This document shows positions 15,919-23,706 of a stretch of 64,000 nt of DNA, one piece after another. The translations under genes and the position numbers were made by a program. Position 1 is the first letter of the stretch. Each line of letters begins with the position of its first letter. Source of the DNA: Cellulomonas composti. Lineage in GTDB: Bacteria; Actinomycetota; Actinomycetes; Actinomycetales; Cellulomonadaceae. The stretch is from NCBI RefSeq assembly GCF_007990245.1, contig NZ_BJWG01000002.1, positions 62,001 through 126,000 on the forward strand, in the 5' to 3' direction. Below the pieces are notes generated by a model. It saw nothing but the letters and a program-made list of their open reading frames with translations, had not been told where the DNA came from and made no database searches.

Positions 15919-15999
15919 TGTGTCTCCGGACAGTGCGCTCCGGCAGTGCAACGGGCAGTGTGCTCGGGCGGCATCAGCCGGCCGCGGCGTCCCGACGGA

Positions 16000-16434
16000 T
16001 CACTCGGGGACCGACTCCAGCAGGATCGTCACGGGCCCGTCGTTGACGAGCTCGACGGCCATGTCGGCGCCGAACGCCCCGGTCGCCACCTCGAGCCCTC
16101 GCTCGCGCAGCGCCGCGACGACGTCCGCGACGAGCGGCTCCGCGACGGCACCCGGTGCGGCGGCGTTCCACGTCGGCCGGCGGCCCTTGCGCGTGTCCGC
16201 GTACAGCGTGAACTGGCTGACGACGAGCACGGGCGCCCCGACGTCGACGGCGCACTGCTCGTCGCGCAGGATCCGCAGCTCCGCGATCTTGCGCGCGATC
16301 AGCTCGACCTGAGCCGGCCCGTCACCGGGCGTGACGCCGACGAGCGCGAGCAGGCCCGGCCGGTCGATCCGGCCGACCACCGCGCCGTCCACCGTCACCG
16401 CCGCGCGCGTCACGCGCTGCACCACCGCCCGCAC
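16000..16434 (-). CDS. dtd: D-aminoacyl-tRNA deacylase
   Basis: A 144-residue DTD enzyme that hydrolyses D-amino acids mis-attached to tRNA. The family signatures are complete: [17 protein letters not shown] at the start, the [17 protein letters not shown] motif and the C-terminal [11 protein letters not shown] (GPxT motif) that forms the cross-subunit active site. The length is normal. The GTG start is three bases after the asparaginase stop, so the two genes form an operon. Confidence 0.96.
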   Translation of the reverse strand: MRAVVQRVTRAAVTVDGAVVGRIDRPGLLALVGVTPGDGPAQVELIARKIAELRILRDEQCAVDVGAPVLVVSQFTLYADTRKGRRPTWNAAAPGAVAEPLVADVVAALRERGLEVATGAFGADMAVELVNDGPVTILLESVPE

Positions 16435-16437
16435 CGC

Positions 16438-17514
16438 TCAGCCCCCGAACGTCGCGACGACCGCGCCGACCGGCTCGCCGTGGCCCAGCACCGGCGTCGC
16501 GCCGACCGGCCCGACGACCGCCGGATCCACCCCGGCGACCGCGAGCGCCGCCGCGAGCACGACCGCGCGCGGCCGCGCCGAACCGTCGGCGATCTTGAGC
16601 GCCACCGCACCCCCGTCCGGCAGACCCGCGGCGTACACGCTCTCGGCGCCGTCCTTGGCCACCAGCCCGGGCAGCGCGGTCATGAACGCGGTCGCGTCGC
16701 GACCCGTCCCCGCGACGAGCCATGGGTGCGTGCTCATGGCCCGCGCCACACGCCGTTCGGGCGTCGCAGGCGGGCCCGCAGCGGCCGACGGGCGGCCGTC
16801 GCCCAGGCCCGTGCCCGCACCCTCGTCGGACCCGTCGTCCTGCGCGATCCGTCCGAACGCCCGCGCGAGCCCGACGAGGCTCGTCGAGAACAACGGGGCA
16901 CCGCACCCGTCGACCGTCACGTGCGTCACGTGCTCGCCGGTGAGCTCCCCGACGACGCCGCGCAGCGCGACCTGCAACGGGTGCTGCGCGTCGCGATAGC
17001 CCCCGGTCGGCCAGCCCGCGGCGACGCAGGTCGCGAGCATGCCCGCGTGCTTGCCGGAGCAGTTCTGCGTGAGCGACGCGGGTCCGTGCCCGTCGGCGCG
17101 CCACTGCCAGGCCGCGTCGGCGTCGAGCGGGCGGTCCGGCGTGTTGTCCAGATCGGCCTCGGTCAGCCCCGCGTCGGCGAGGATGCGCCGGACGACCGCG
17201 AGGTGCCGGGGCTCGCCGTTGTGGCTCGCGCACACCAGCGCGAGCGCCTCGTCGTCGACGTCGAGGCCCTGCCGGAGCATCCCGACCGCCTGCAGCGGCT
17301 TGAGCGAGGACCGCGCCCAGAACGTGGCGAACGGGTCGCCGAGCGCGAGCCGCAGCGAGCCGTCGGGCGCGAGCACGACGAGGTGCCCCGCGTGCACGGA
17401 CTCGACGAGGTCGCCGCGCAGCACGCGCGCGAGCGGGACGGCCGTCGCGCCGACGTCCGGACCCTCGATCGGAACGGCCGGACCTGCCGGACCGACCGGC
17501 TCCACGGAGCTCAC
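16438..17514 (-). CDS. Asparaginase of the Asparaginase_II (rhizobial-type) family
   Basis: A 358-residue cytoplasmic enzyme predicted to hydrolyse L-asparagine to aspartate and ammonia. It belongs to the serine beta-lactamase-like Asparaginase_II family rather than the E. coli AnsA/AnsB fold. Characteristic blocks are ARSSLKPLQAVGMLR (with the Ser-x-x-Lys), CASHNGEPRHLAVVRRIL, NCSGKHAGMLATC, DGCGAPLFSTSL and the C-terminal GHGEPVGAVVATFGG. The N-terminal extension of about 20 Pro/Val-rich residues is unusual. The GTG start was chosen as the first in frame. It is co-oriented with dtd, 3 bp downstream. Confidence 0.88.
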   Translation of the reverse strand: MSSVEPVGPAGPAVPIEGPDVGATAVPLARVLRGDLVESVHAGHLVVLAPDGSLRLALGDPFATFWARSSLKPLQAVGMLRQGLDVDDEALALVCASHNGEPRHLAVVRRILADAGLTEADLDNTPDRPLDADAAWQWRADGHGPASLTQNCSGKHAGMLATCVAAGWPTGGYRDAQHPLQVALRGVVGELTGEHVTHVTVDGCGAPLFSTSLVGLARAFGRIAQDDGSDEGAGTGLGDGRPSAAAGPPATPERRVARAMSTHPWLVAGTGRDATAFMTALPGLVAKDGAESVYAAGLPDGGAVALKIADGSARPRAVVLAAALAVAGVDPAVVGPVGATPVLGHGEPVGAVVATFGG

Positions 17515-17524
17515 GACGGGTGCC

Positions 17525-17860
17525 TCACCAGCCGCCCGACGGCCCCCGCGGGCCGCCGCCGCCGCCGCGGCGCGAGTACGGCTCGACGGCGGGCTTGACG
17601 TCCACGAGGTACACGATCGCGGCGACCGCCGAGACGATGCCGAGGAAGAACGACAGGCTCAGCGGCGGCAGCGTGAGGAACGAGACGACCGTCGCGATGC
17701 CCGTGACCGTGAGCCACAGGTTCTTGGTGCGCTTGCCCGCCGAGACGAACGCGGCCGCGGGACGGCGCGCGCAGTCGACCAGTGCCCACACGCACAGCGC
17801 GAAGATCACCAGCATGAAGGCGAGGAACACGAACCACTGGAGAGTTCCGACGAGACCCAC
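17525..17860 (-). CDS. DUF2516 small membrane protein
   Basis: A 111-residue integral membrane protein of the actinobacterial DUF2516 family. It has an N-terminal membrane segment (VFLAFMLVIFALCVWALVDC) and the following Arg-rich turn CARRPAAAFVSAGKRTKNLW. Two further membrane segments come next, then a Gly/Pro/Arg tail. Function is unknown. The GTG at 17860 has TAGGCT exactly 6 nt upstream, so the transcript probably starts at the start codon. It precedes the asparaginase-dtd pair by 10 bp and is likely the first gene of that operon. Confidence 0.85.
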   Translation of the reverse strand: MGLVGTLQWFVFLAFMLVIFALCVWALVDCARRPAAAFVSAGKRTKNLWLTVTGIATVVSFLTLPPLSLSFFLGIVSAVAAIVYLVDVKPAVEPYSRRGGGGGPRGPSGGW

Positions 17861-17895
17861 GCGGTGAGCCTACGGTGCATGCACCCCGCGGCGCG

Positions 17896-18315
17896 TCACG
17901 GCACGACGCGAAGGCCCTCCGCGCGTGCCGCGGCGGCCAGGTGCTCGTCCCACGCGACGACGACGAGGTCCGGCGAGCGCAGCGCGAGCGCGGAGGCCAG
18001 GTGCAGCGCGTCGGCGGCCCGCAGCGGGTGGTACCCGACGAGCGTCGCGGCCCCCGCCGTCACCACGTCCTGCAGCTCGACGACATGCAGCGCCGCCCAC
18101 AGCGGTTCCCACGCATCGAGCGCCGCCTGCGCGTCGTCGTCGGTCAGCAGGCCCGCGCGGTGCCCGGCCGCCAGGACCGCACGCACCTCGGTGTCGGCCA
18201 GCCGCGAGGTCGCGACGAGGTCGGCGCCTTCCCACAGCGCGGCCGCGAGCTCGGAGCCCGGCTCCTGCACGCACAGCTTCACCAGCGCGCTGGTGTCCAG
18301 GTAGCAGATCGCCAC
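17896..18315 (-). CDS. VapC-type PIN-domain ribonuclease toxin
   Basis: A 139-residue PIN-domain protein. The conserved acidic residues are visible: D7 in YLDTSALVKL, E42 in LADTEVRAVL, D101 in LRAADALHLASAL and D117 in VAWDEHLAAAA. VapC toxins cleave tRNA or rRNA. The gene lies 12 bp downstream of a Phd/VapB-like antitoxin gene, completing a type II module. The GTG start leaves the Asp of motif 1 at position 7, as in family members. Confidence 0.92.
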   Translation of the reverse strand: MAICYLDTSALVKLCVQEPGSELAAALWEGADLVATSRLADTEVRAVLAAGHRAGLLTDDDAQAALDAWEPLWAALHVVELQDVVTAGAATLVGYHPLRAADALHLASALALRSPDLVVVAWDEHLAAAARAEGLRVVP

Positions 18316-18327
18316 GTCGGCCAGGCC

Positions 18328-18588
18328 TCAGCGACGCAGCCGGCGGACCAGGCCGGACACGGCGTTCGCGGGCCGGGCGGTCGTGACCGGGGCGGCGGGT
18401 TCGCGCTCCGCGCTCGCGGGCGCCAGCAGGCCGTCGCGCTCGAGCCGCATCAGCAGGTCGGACGCCTCGATGCCCGTCAGCCGGGCGACGGGGATGCCGC
18501 GTTCGGTGATGACGACGTCCTGCCCCGCGCGCGCCGTCTCGATCCACTGCCTGAGCTCTGCGCGCAACGCGCTGACCGCGACCTCCAC
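18328..18588 (-). CDS. VapB/Phd-type antitoxin
   Basis: An 86-residue antitoxin whose N-terminal half has the Phd/YefM dimer fold (VSALRAELRQWIETARAGQD then VVITERGIPVARLTGIE), which binds operator DNA. The less ordered C-terminal half should bind and block VapC. The GTG at 18588 has TACGGT exactly 6 nt upstream, so the operon is probably leaderless and autorepressed close to its start. The order antitoxin-toxin is canonical. Confidence 0.9.
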   Translation of the reverse strand: MEVAVSALRAELRQWIETARAGQDVVITERGIPVARLTGIEASDLLMRLERDGLLAPASAEREPAAPVTTARPANAVSGLVRRLRR

Positions 18589-18657
18589 GCGCCGACCGTA
18601 CCGCGGCCGGCGCCGCGGCGTCCGCCGGGTGCCGCGACGTCCCGGTCGGCGGACGGC

Positions 18658-19776
18658 TCAGATCTCCGGAAGCGCGGCGCGCGCGGCCGCCGGGTCGACG
18701 TCGGCCGCCTCGAGCAGGTCGACGACGAGCGAGCGGGCGAGCAGCACGAGGCTCTGCACGTGCCAGTCGTCGGGCGCGAGCACGAACGGGTCGAGCGACG
18801 CCGCGGCGGCGAGCAGCTCGCTGCAGGCCCGGTCGGGACGCACCCCGCCGCTCGTCGCGGCCGACAGGTCCTGTGCGGCGATCGCGAGGTCGAGCACCGT
18901 CGCGGCGAGCCCGTCGAGGTCGTGCGTCGCCGGCGCGTCGACGACCGGCAGCGCACGCCGCACGAGCACGCGGGTGTTGCGCATCGCGCGTTCGGCGTGC
19001 ACGGAGGCGACGACGAGGGCCGCGAGCTCGTCGCGGTGCCGGCGCACGGCCGGCGAGATCCGCGCCAGGTCGCGCGCGTTCGTCGCGGCGTCCGTCCAGT
19101 CGTCGAACACCGGCTGGGACGCCCGGCCGCGCACCAGTGCGTCCTCGACGAGCGTCGCGGAGCGCTGCGCGAGCCCGTCCTTCAGGCCCAGCAGCACGGT
19201 CGCGACCTCGTCGAGCGCGCGGCCGCCGAGCGCGCGCGGGTGCCGGCGCGGGTCGGACGGGGTGAGCAGCGCGACGCCGAGCGCGAGCGCACCGCCGACG
19301 AGCGCATCGGTCCAGCGCCCGAACGGGCTGCCCGCCGTGCCGACCGCGGGCAGCCCGACGATCACGATGGCCTGCACGCCGGCCTGGGTCGTGAGCATCG
19401 CGCCGCGGTCGAGGAACCGCGCGACGAGCGCGGCGACGAACAGCACGACCGCGACCTGCCACACGCCCGAACCGATGACGTGCACGACCGCGTCGCCGAG
19501 TCCCACGCCGAGCGCCACCCCGACCGCGAGCTCGGCGACGCGCCGCACCGAGCGGTCCATCGAGAAGCCGAGCGCGATCCACGTGCTGACGGGCGCGAAG
19601 AACGGGTACGGGTGCCCGAGCACGTGCCGCGAGAACGCGAACGCGAGCCCACCGGCGACCGCCGCCTGCAGGATCGGGAACCACGCGGAGCGCACCCGCG
19701 CGACGCCCTGCCGGGCGCGGGCGCGCAGCAGCACGCGCGTGTCGTGCAGCGTCGGTCTGGACTCGGCCGCGGCCAA
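18658..19776 (-). CDS. FUSC-family (aromatic acid exporter-like) membrane protein
   Basis: About 372 residues. Six hydrophobic segments lie within residues 30-175 (ILQAAVAGGLAFAFSRHVLG, FAPVSTWIALGFSMDRSVRR, VAVVLFVAALVARFLDRG and others). A cytoplasmic helical half without membrane segments follows. The VSTWIALGFSMDRSVRRV block is typical of FUSC/YccS proteins, which export aromatic acids. The start is a TTG at 19776, 13 bp after the ygfZ-like stop and behind GAGGG; GTG 19734 is an alternative. It is the third gene of a nitrobindin, YgfZ, FUSC series. Confidence 0.82.
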   Translation of the reverse strand: MAAAESRPTLHDTRVLLRARARQGVARVRSAWFPILQAAVAGGLAFAFSRHVLGHPYPFFAPVSTWIALGFSMDRSVRRVAELAVGVALGVGLGDAVVHVIGSGVWQVAVVLFVAALVARFLDRGAMLTTQAGVQAIVIVGLPAVGTAGSPFGRWTDALVGGALALGVALLTPSDPRRHPRALGGRALDEVATVLLGLKDGLAQRSATLVEDALVRGRASQPVFDDWTDAATNARDLARISPAVRRHRDELAALVVASVHAERAMRNTRVLVRRALPVVDAPATHDLDGLAATVLDLAIAAQDLSAATSGGVRPDRACSELLAAAASLDPFVLAPDDWHVQSLVLLARSLVVDLLEAADVDPAAARAALPEI

Positions 19777-19789
19777 CGTCAGCCCGCCC

Positions 19790-21001
19790 TCAGAGCGCGG
19801 GGTGGACGCCGAGACCGCGCGTCAGTGGACCTCGCTGCGCGGGCCGGTCCGTCGAGACACCCTCTCCGGGCACGACCGTCTCCTGCCCCGCGCTCACGTG
19901 CGTCCCGTCCGCGAGCACGACGAGCGGCGCGTCCGCCGGCAGCGACCGCTTGACCACCGCGAGCGCGACCGGGCCGAGCTCGTGGTGCCGCGCGACGCTC
20001 GTGACGTGCCCGACCTCGCGGCCGACCGCGTAGACGTCGCCCGCACCGTCCTGCGCGTCCGCACCGCGCGGCACGGCGTCGTGCACCGCGGCACCCGGCT
20101 CCGGCAGCACGTGGCCCGAACCGTCGAGGTGCAGCAGCACGAGCCGACGCGGCGGCCGGCCCAGGTTGTGCACGCGCGCGACGGTCTCCTGGCCGCGGTA
20201 GCAGCCCTTGTGCAGGTGCACCGCGGTGCGCAGCCAGTCCAGCTCGTGCGGGATCGTGCGGTGGTCGACCTCACGGGACGCGCGCGGGCGCCAGGCCTCG
20301 ACGCGCGCAGCCTCGGTGGCCCACGTGCCGACCAGCATGCCGCCGGCCGCCTCGCGCGCCGCCACCTGCACCACCAGTTCGGCCCGCGGGACCAGCACGA
20401 GCCGCCAGTCGCGGTCCGCACCCGGGTGCTCGTCGTCGGGCGGTCCGTAGCGGGTGCCGCCGGGTGCGACGAACGGCCACGGGTCGCTCCACGTGACGGG
20501 CTCGTCGGCGGTGCCCTCGGCGCGCACCGGCTCGCCGATCGCTGCCCAGTCGTCGGTGACGTCCACGACCTCGACACGCAGCGTGAAGCGCATCCGGTCG
20601 AGCCAGGCGGCCAGGGCCGCGGGGGTCTCGGTGAGCAACCAGGTCGCCTCGCCGTCGTCGACGACGCCCGCGGCGTGCTCGACGTGTCCCTGCGGGCTCA
20701 GGACCAGCAGCTCGGTGGACCGGCGGGGCGTCAGTCCCGTGAGCTCGGCCGAGGTGATCGAGTGCAGCCACGTCAGGCGGTCCGGGCCGGCGACGCGGAC
20801 CACGCCCAGGTTCGACTGGTCGGCCACCGCGCGGCCGCGGGCCAGGGCCCGCTGCTCCGCGGTCGGGTCGCCGTAGTGCCAGGCGACGCCCGCGTCCGGG
20901 CCGCTGCCCGCGACCGCGCCGCGTCGGCCCAGCAGCGGGCTGGTGTGCCGGGGGGCCTCGCCGTGCGTCGGCCGGGCGTCGTGCTCGAGCGTGTCACTCA
21001 C
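19790..21001 (-). CDS. ygfZ: YgfZ-type folate-binding Fe-S assembly protein
   Basis: A 403-residue protein of the GcvT-like YgfZ family, which helps maintain iron-sulfur enzymes and binds tetrahydrofolate. The signature K-G-C-Y-x-G-Q-E is present as HKGCYRGQETVARVHNLGRP, including the functional Cys. The N-terminal half has VADQSNLGVVRVAGPDRLTWLH typical of the aminomethyltransferase fold. The GTG start is three bases after the nitrobindin stop. A partnership with Fe-S enzymes such as the hydrogenase elsewhere in the window is possible but not shown. Confidence 0.92.
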   Translation of the reverse strand: MSDTLEHDARPTHGEAPRHTSPLLGRRGAVAGSGPDAGVAWHYGDPTAEQRALARGRAVADQSNLGVVRVAGPDRLTWLHSITSAELTGLTPRRSTELLVLSPQGHVEHAAGVVDDGEATWLLTETPAALAAWLDRMRFTLRVEVVDVTDDWAAIGEPVRAEGTADEPVTWSDPWPFVAPGGTRYGPPDDEHPGADRDWRLVLVPRAELVVQVAAREAAGGMLVGTWATEAARVEAWRPRASREVDHRTIPHELDWLRTAVHLHKGCYRGQETVARVHNLGRPPRRLVLLHLDGSGHVLPEPGAAVHDAVPRGADAQDGAGDVYAVGREVGHVTSVARHHELGPVALAVVKRSLPADAPLVVLADGTHVSAGQETVVPGEGVSTDRPAQRGPLTRGLGVHPAL

Positions 21002-21004
21002 CGC

Positions 21005-21688
21005 TCAGCCCTCGCCTTCGGGCGCGGCGTCGTCGGACGCTGTCCTGTCGGACGCCGTCTCGTCGGACGCCGTCCCGTCGGAGGCTGTCTCGTCGGAGGC
21101 TGCGTCGACGCGCACGAGGCGCGCGGAGGCGTAGGTCTGCAGCGGCTGGCCGAACGCGGCCAGGTCGTGCGCCCACATCAGCTCGCCGTTGACCAGTCCG
21201 TACAGCCGCGTGCCCGCGGTCACGTCCGCACCGGTCGCGGTCCGCGCGACGAGGTCGCTGATCAGGTCCACACGCCCGTTGCCGACCGCCCCGACGTACA
21301 CGGTGACATGACCGGACGGGTCCGCGAGCAGCACCTCGACCGGGAACTTGGCGTCCTCCAGGTCGGCGGGCCGCTCGGGCGGGATGCGCCAGAAGCCGGA
21401 CTCGGTCGACCACACGGGACCCTCGCCCTCCGGGAGGTCACCGCCCGCGGCGTCGGCCTCGTCGCCCGTCCCGGCGAGCGCCGACGCGTCGTCCGGGGCG
21501 ACGACGAGCCGGATCGTCGACGAGTACGAGAGGTACGGACCGCCGTCGTGGTCGAAGACGACGTCCTGCGTGAAGGTCGACTCCTCGACCCCCGGGTAGC
21601 CGACGACACCCTCGCCGTGCCACCGCCCCACCAACCAGGCGAGCGGGTAGACCTCGGGCGCGAGCCCCTCGGGCAGGGCGAACGTCAT
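21005..21688 (-). CDS. Nitrobindin-like heme beta-barrel (FABP-like) protein with repeat tail
   Basis: A 227-residue cytoplasmic protein. Residues 1-190 form the nitrobindin/THAP4-type ten-strand barrel. The GxWxGxG motif is LAWLVGRWHGEGVVGYPG, and the strands include FTQDVVFDHDGGPYLSY and SGFWRIPPERP. Family members bind heme and isomerise peroxynitrite. The last 30 residues are five ASDxT-type repeats encoded by 15-bp units at 21026-21100, not expected in the family. First gene of the operon with YgfZ (3-bp gap). Confidence 0.88.
   Translation of the reverse strand: MTFALPEGLAPEVYPLAWLVGRWHGEGVVGYPGVEESTFTQDVVFDHDGGPYLSYSSTIRLVVAPDDASALAGTGDEADAAGGDLPEGEGPVWSTESGFWRIPPERPADLEDAKFPVEVLLADPSGHVTVYVGAVGNGRVDLISDLVARTATGADVTAGTRLYGLVNGELMWAHDLAAFGQPLQTYASARLVRVDAASDETASDGTASDETASDRTASDDAAPEGEG
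21026..21100 (-). repeat. Five 15-bp coding tandem repeats
   Basis: The units encode ASDET, ASDGT, ASDET, ASDRT and ASDDA at the C-terminus of the nitrobindin-like protein. They are near-identical at the DNA level (gtcggacgccgtct type). Confidence 0.8.
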
Positions 21689-21734
21689 GGGCGGTGCCTC
21701 CTCGTTCCGGCGGTCGGCGGGCCGCCGGGCGTCC

Positions 21735-21842
21735 TCAGCGCTGGCTCTTGAAGAGCCGCAGGACGACCAGCCCGGCGGTCCAGGCGATGGCGAGCGTCGC
21801 GGCCACCAGCAGGCCGATGAAGAGCCCCTCGAGCGCTGTCAT
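21735..21842 (-). CDS. 35-residue single-span membrane protein
   Basis: This short frame encodes a protein starting MTALEGLFIGLLVAATLAIA and ending LRLFKSQR, one membrane helix with a basic cytoplasmic end. The ATG at 21842 has TAGGAT seven bases upstream, a leaderless promoter signature, and the codons keep the neighbours' GC-rich third positions. It lies between the nitrobindin operon and the DUF4395/thioredoxin operon. Function is unknown. The tight promoter-start spacing and the clean hydrophobic helix support it. Confidence 0.6.
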   Translation of the reverse strand: MTALEGLFIGLLVAATLAIAWTAGLVVLRLFKSQR

Positions 21843-21897
21843 GCCGTCGATCCTAACGACCACCGGCACCCGCGGTGTTCCGGCCCCTCGAACTGCC

Positions 21898-22383
21898 TCA
21901 GCGCGCCGCGCGCAGCCGCAGACCGAGCAGGTACATCTCGCAGCCGAGGCACAGCCCGAACGCGGCGTTCAGGAAGGCGGCAACGAGTGCGATCGCGGCG
22001 CTGATCGGCACGGCGGCCTCGACACCCAGCAGCCCGAGCAGCAGACCCACGCCTGTCACGACCAGCCCGACGAGCTGCGCGAACCGCGGCGGACGCGGGT
22101 CCTCGAGCTCCGTGGGCGCCGCGAGCCGCGGCCGCACGAACCGGCGGAACACCCAGCCCTGCCACGTGCCGCCGACGCCGCGCGCGACGCCGAGCGCGAA
22201 GCTCGCCACGACGAGCGCGAGCACGGCCGTCGCGGCCGGCGTCATGCCCAGCAGCAGGACCACGACGAGCAGCACGGCGGTCAGCGCCGCACCGAACCGC
22301 GGCCCGCGCGGGTCGATCCCCGCGGGGCCGGGGCGGTCCGCGGTGGAGGTCGTCGGGTCGGCGTCGGGGCGGGGATCGGTCAT
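21898..22383 (-). CDS. DUF4395 membrane protein
   Basis: A 161-residue integral membrane protein of the DUF4395 family, which commonly sits beside thioredoxin-like genes as here. About four membrane segments are visible. The family motif occurs as GPRFGAALTAVLLVVVLLLG at the start and CLGCEMYLLGLRLR at the C-terminus, with a CxxC pair in the latter. The start overlaps the thioredoxin stop (ATGA), giving coupled translation. A role in membrane thiol chemistry together with the thioredoxin partner is inferred from this pairing. Confidence 0.85.
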   Translation of the reverse strand: MTDPRPDADPTTSTADRPGPAGIDPRGPRFGAALTAVLLVVVLLLGMTPAATAVLALVVASFALGVARGVGGTWQGWVFRRFVRPRLAAPTELEDPRPPRFAQLVGLVVTGVGLLLGLLGVEAAVPISAAIALVAAFLNAAFGLCLGCEMYLLGLRLRAAR

Positions 22384-22868
22384 CGCGTGGTCTCCTGGGC
22401 CAGCCGCTCGAGCGCGTGGTGCGCGTGCCGGCGGTCGGTCGCACCCGACATCCGCCCGACGACGACGCCGGACGGGTCGAGCACGAGCACCGTCGGGGTG
22501 CGCATGACATGGAAGCGTCGCACCAGGTCCAGGTGCTGCGCCACGTCCAGCTCGACGTGCGAGACGCCGGGCTCGTGCGCCGCCAGCTCCGCGAGCACCG
22601 CATGCGTGCGGCGGCACGGTGCGCAGACCTCGCTCGAGAGCTGCACGAAGGTCGCGACCGAGCCGAGCGCGATCCCGAGCTCGGCGGGTCGCAGCCGGTC
22701 GTCGCGACCCTCGTCGTGCGCGTCCGCGGCACCCTCGTCGTACGCCTCCGCCGCCCGCACGACGTCCGGCGGGACCGCGCTGTAGCGGCCGTTGCGCGAA
22801 CGCCACCACAACCCGACGAGGGTCGCGACGGCGAGCAGGGCGACGACCAGGAGTGCACGCGGCGGCAC
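22380..22868 (-). CDS. Membrane-anchored thioredoxin-like protein
   Basis: A 162-residue protein with an N-terminal membrane helix (ALLVVALLAVATLVGLWW). It then has a thioredoxin-like domain carrying the CxxC active site in SSEVCAPCRRTHAVL and the cis-Pro strand MRTPTVLVLDPSGVVVGR. The active site would face outside the membrane. GTG 22868 is two bases after the stop of the upstream membrane-protein gene, and its own stop overlaps DUF4395, so all three genes form one operon. Confidence 0.88.
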   Translation of the reverse strand: MPPRALLVVALLAVATLVGLWWRSRNGRYSAVPPDVVRAAEAYDEGAADAHDEGRDDRLRPAELGIALGSVATFVQLSSEVCAPCRRTHAVLAELAAHEPGVSHVELDVAQHLDLVRRFHVMRTPTVLVLDPSGVVVGRMSGATDRRHAHHALERLAQETTR

Positions 22869-22870
22869 GC

Positions 22871-23605
22871 TCAGCCCACCAGCACGCGGCCGACGACGTA
22901 CACGAGGATCCCCGTCACCGCGACGGGCAGCGTGACCGCCGCGAGCGCGGGCGTGCGGCGCTCGAGCGACGGCAGCCGGTCGAACAGCGTGTGCAGCGAC
23001 GCGACCAGCACGCCGACCGCGAAGCCGAGCGCGACGCCCGCACGCACGTCGATGTCGGGCAGCAGCGCCCCGGTCGCGACCCCGGCGAGCACCGCGACGG
23101 TCGTCGTGACCAGCGCCCCGATCCAGCCGTGCAGCGGGAGCGCGACGACCGCGGACCCCACGGCGAGCGCGAGCGCACCCACGACGACGATCGGCTCGCC
23201 TCCCGGCGTGCGGCCGATGGCCACCCACCCGGCCGTCGCGACCGCGACGAGCGTGCCCGCGACCGTCCCGGACACCGACTCGACCATGCGCTCGCGCCCG
23301 TCCCTGCGCAGCAGCTCGTTGACGAACGCGAGCAGGATCGACGTGGCGAACACGATCGGCAGGTTGCGCAGGTAGGGCTGGTCCGGCACGAAGTGCACCG
23401 CGAGCACCGCGCCCACCCCGCCCAGGCCCACGACCGCCGACGAACCCGGCCGGAACGGCAGGCCGGCCAACGCGGGCCAGCCGAGCGCGAAGGCCACGAC
23501 GAGCAGGATCCCGACGATCGTGACCGGCAGCCCGCCGAGGTAGCCCGCGACCGCGACGACGGCGGCGAGCGCCGCAGTGACGGTCGCGCGTGTGGCGAGA
23601 GGCAT
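22871..23605 (-). CDS. Polytopic membrane protein of unknown function
   Basis: A 244-residue protein with roughly eight hydrophobic segments separated by short loops. The most conserved-looking stretch is YLRNLPIVFATSILLAFVNE followed by LLRRDGRERMVESVSG. The small charged loop between two membrane segments is reminiscent of integral membrane enzymes such as cytidylyltransferases, but no catalytic motif is certain. First gene of the operon with the thioredoxin-like and DUF4395 proteins. It is divergent from glnR about 100 bp away. Confidence 0.75.
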   Translation of the reverse strand: MPLATRATVTAALAAVVAVAGYLGGLPVTIVGILLVVAFALGWPALAGLPFRPGSSAVVGLGGVGAVLAVHFVPDQPYLRNLPIVFATSILLAFVNELLRRDGRERMVESVSGTVAGTLVAVATAGWVAIGRTPGGEPIVVVGALALAVGSAVVALPLHGWIGALVTTTVAVLAGVATGALLPDIDVRAGVALGFAVGVLVASLHTLFDRLPSLERRTPALAAVTLPVAVTGILVYVVGRVLVG

Positions 23606-23706
23606 GGCGCGCAGTCTCGCAGAAATCCACGCCGCTCCTGGAACGGCCCCGGACCTGGTCGCCGCACGCGGTACCGTGTGCCTCACTCGCCGCAGGGAGG
23701 TGACCG

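Larger units (their letters stand above)
15277..15999. other. Gene-free 0.7-kb segment with hairpins, DnaA-box-like sites and a possible small-RNA promoter
   Basis: I find no convincing coding frame; the open frames lack ribosome sites and protein-like composition. The segment holds two near-identical hairpins (15323-15355, 15882-15918), four DnaA-box-like 9-mers (15411-15500), a promoter-like pair (15520-15549) and three copies of GGTTCGCCGG. Its central part is locally AT-richer than its surroundings. Confidence 0.6.

Noticed and set aside
15442..15951. 169-codon minus-strand frame in the gene-free segment
   Set aside because: Arg/Pro-rich composition without family resemblance, no ribosome site, and it runs through the hairpin and DnaA-box-like region.
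22871..23605. Phosphatidate cytidylyltransferase assignment
   Set aside because: Hydrophobic layout is similar, but the C-terminal signature with conserved Asp residues is not recognisable, so it is left as unknown.
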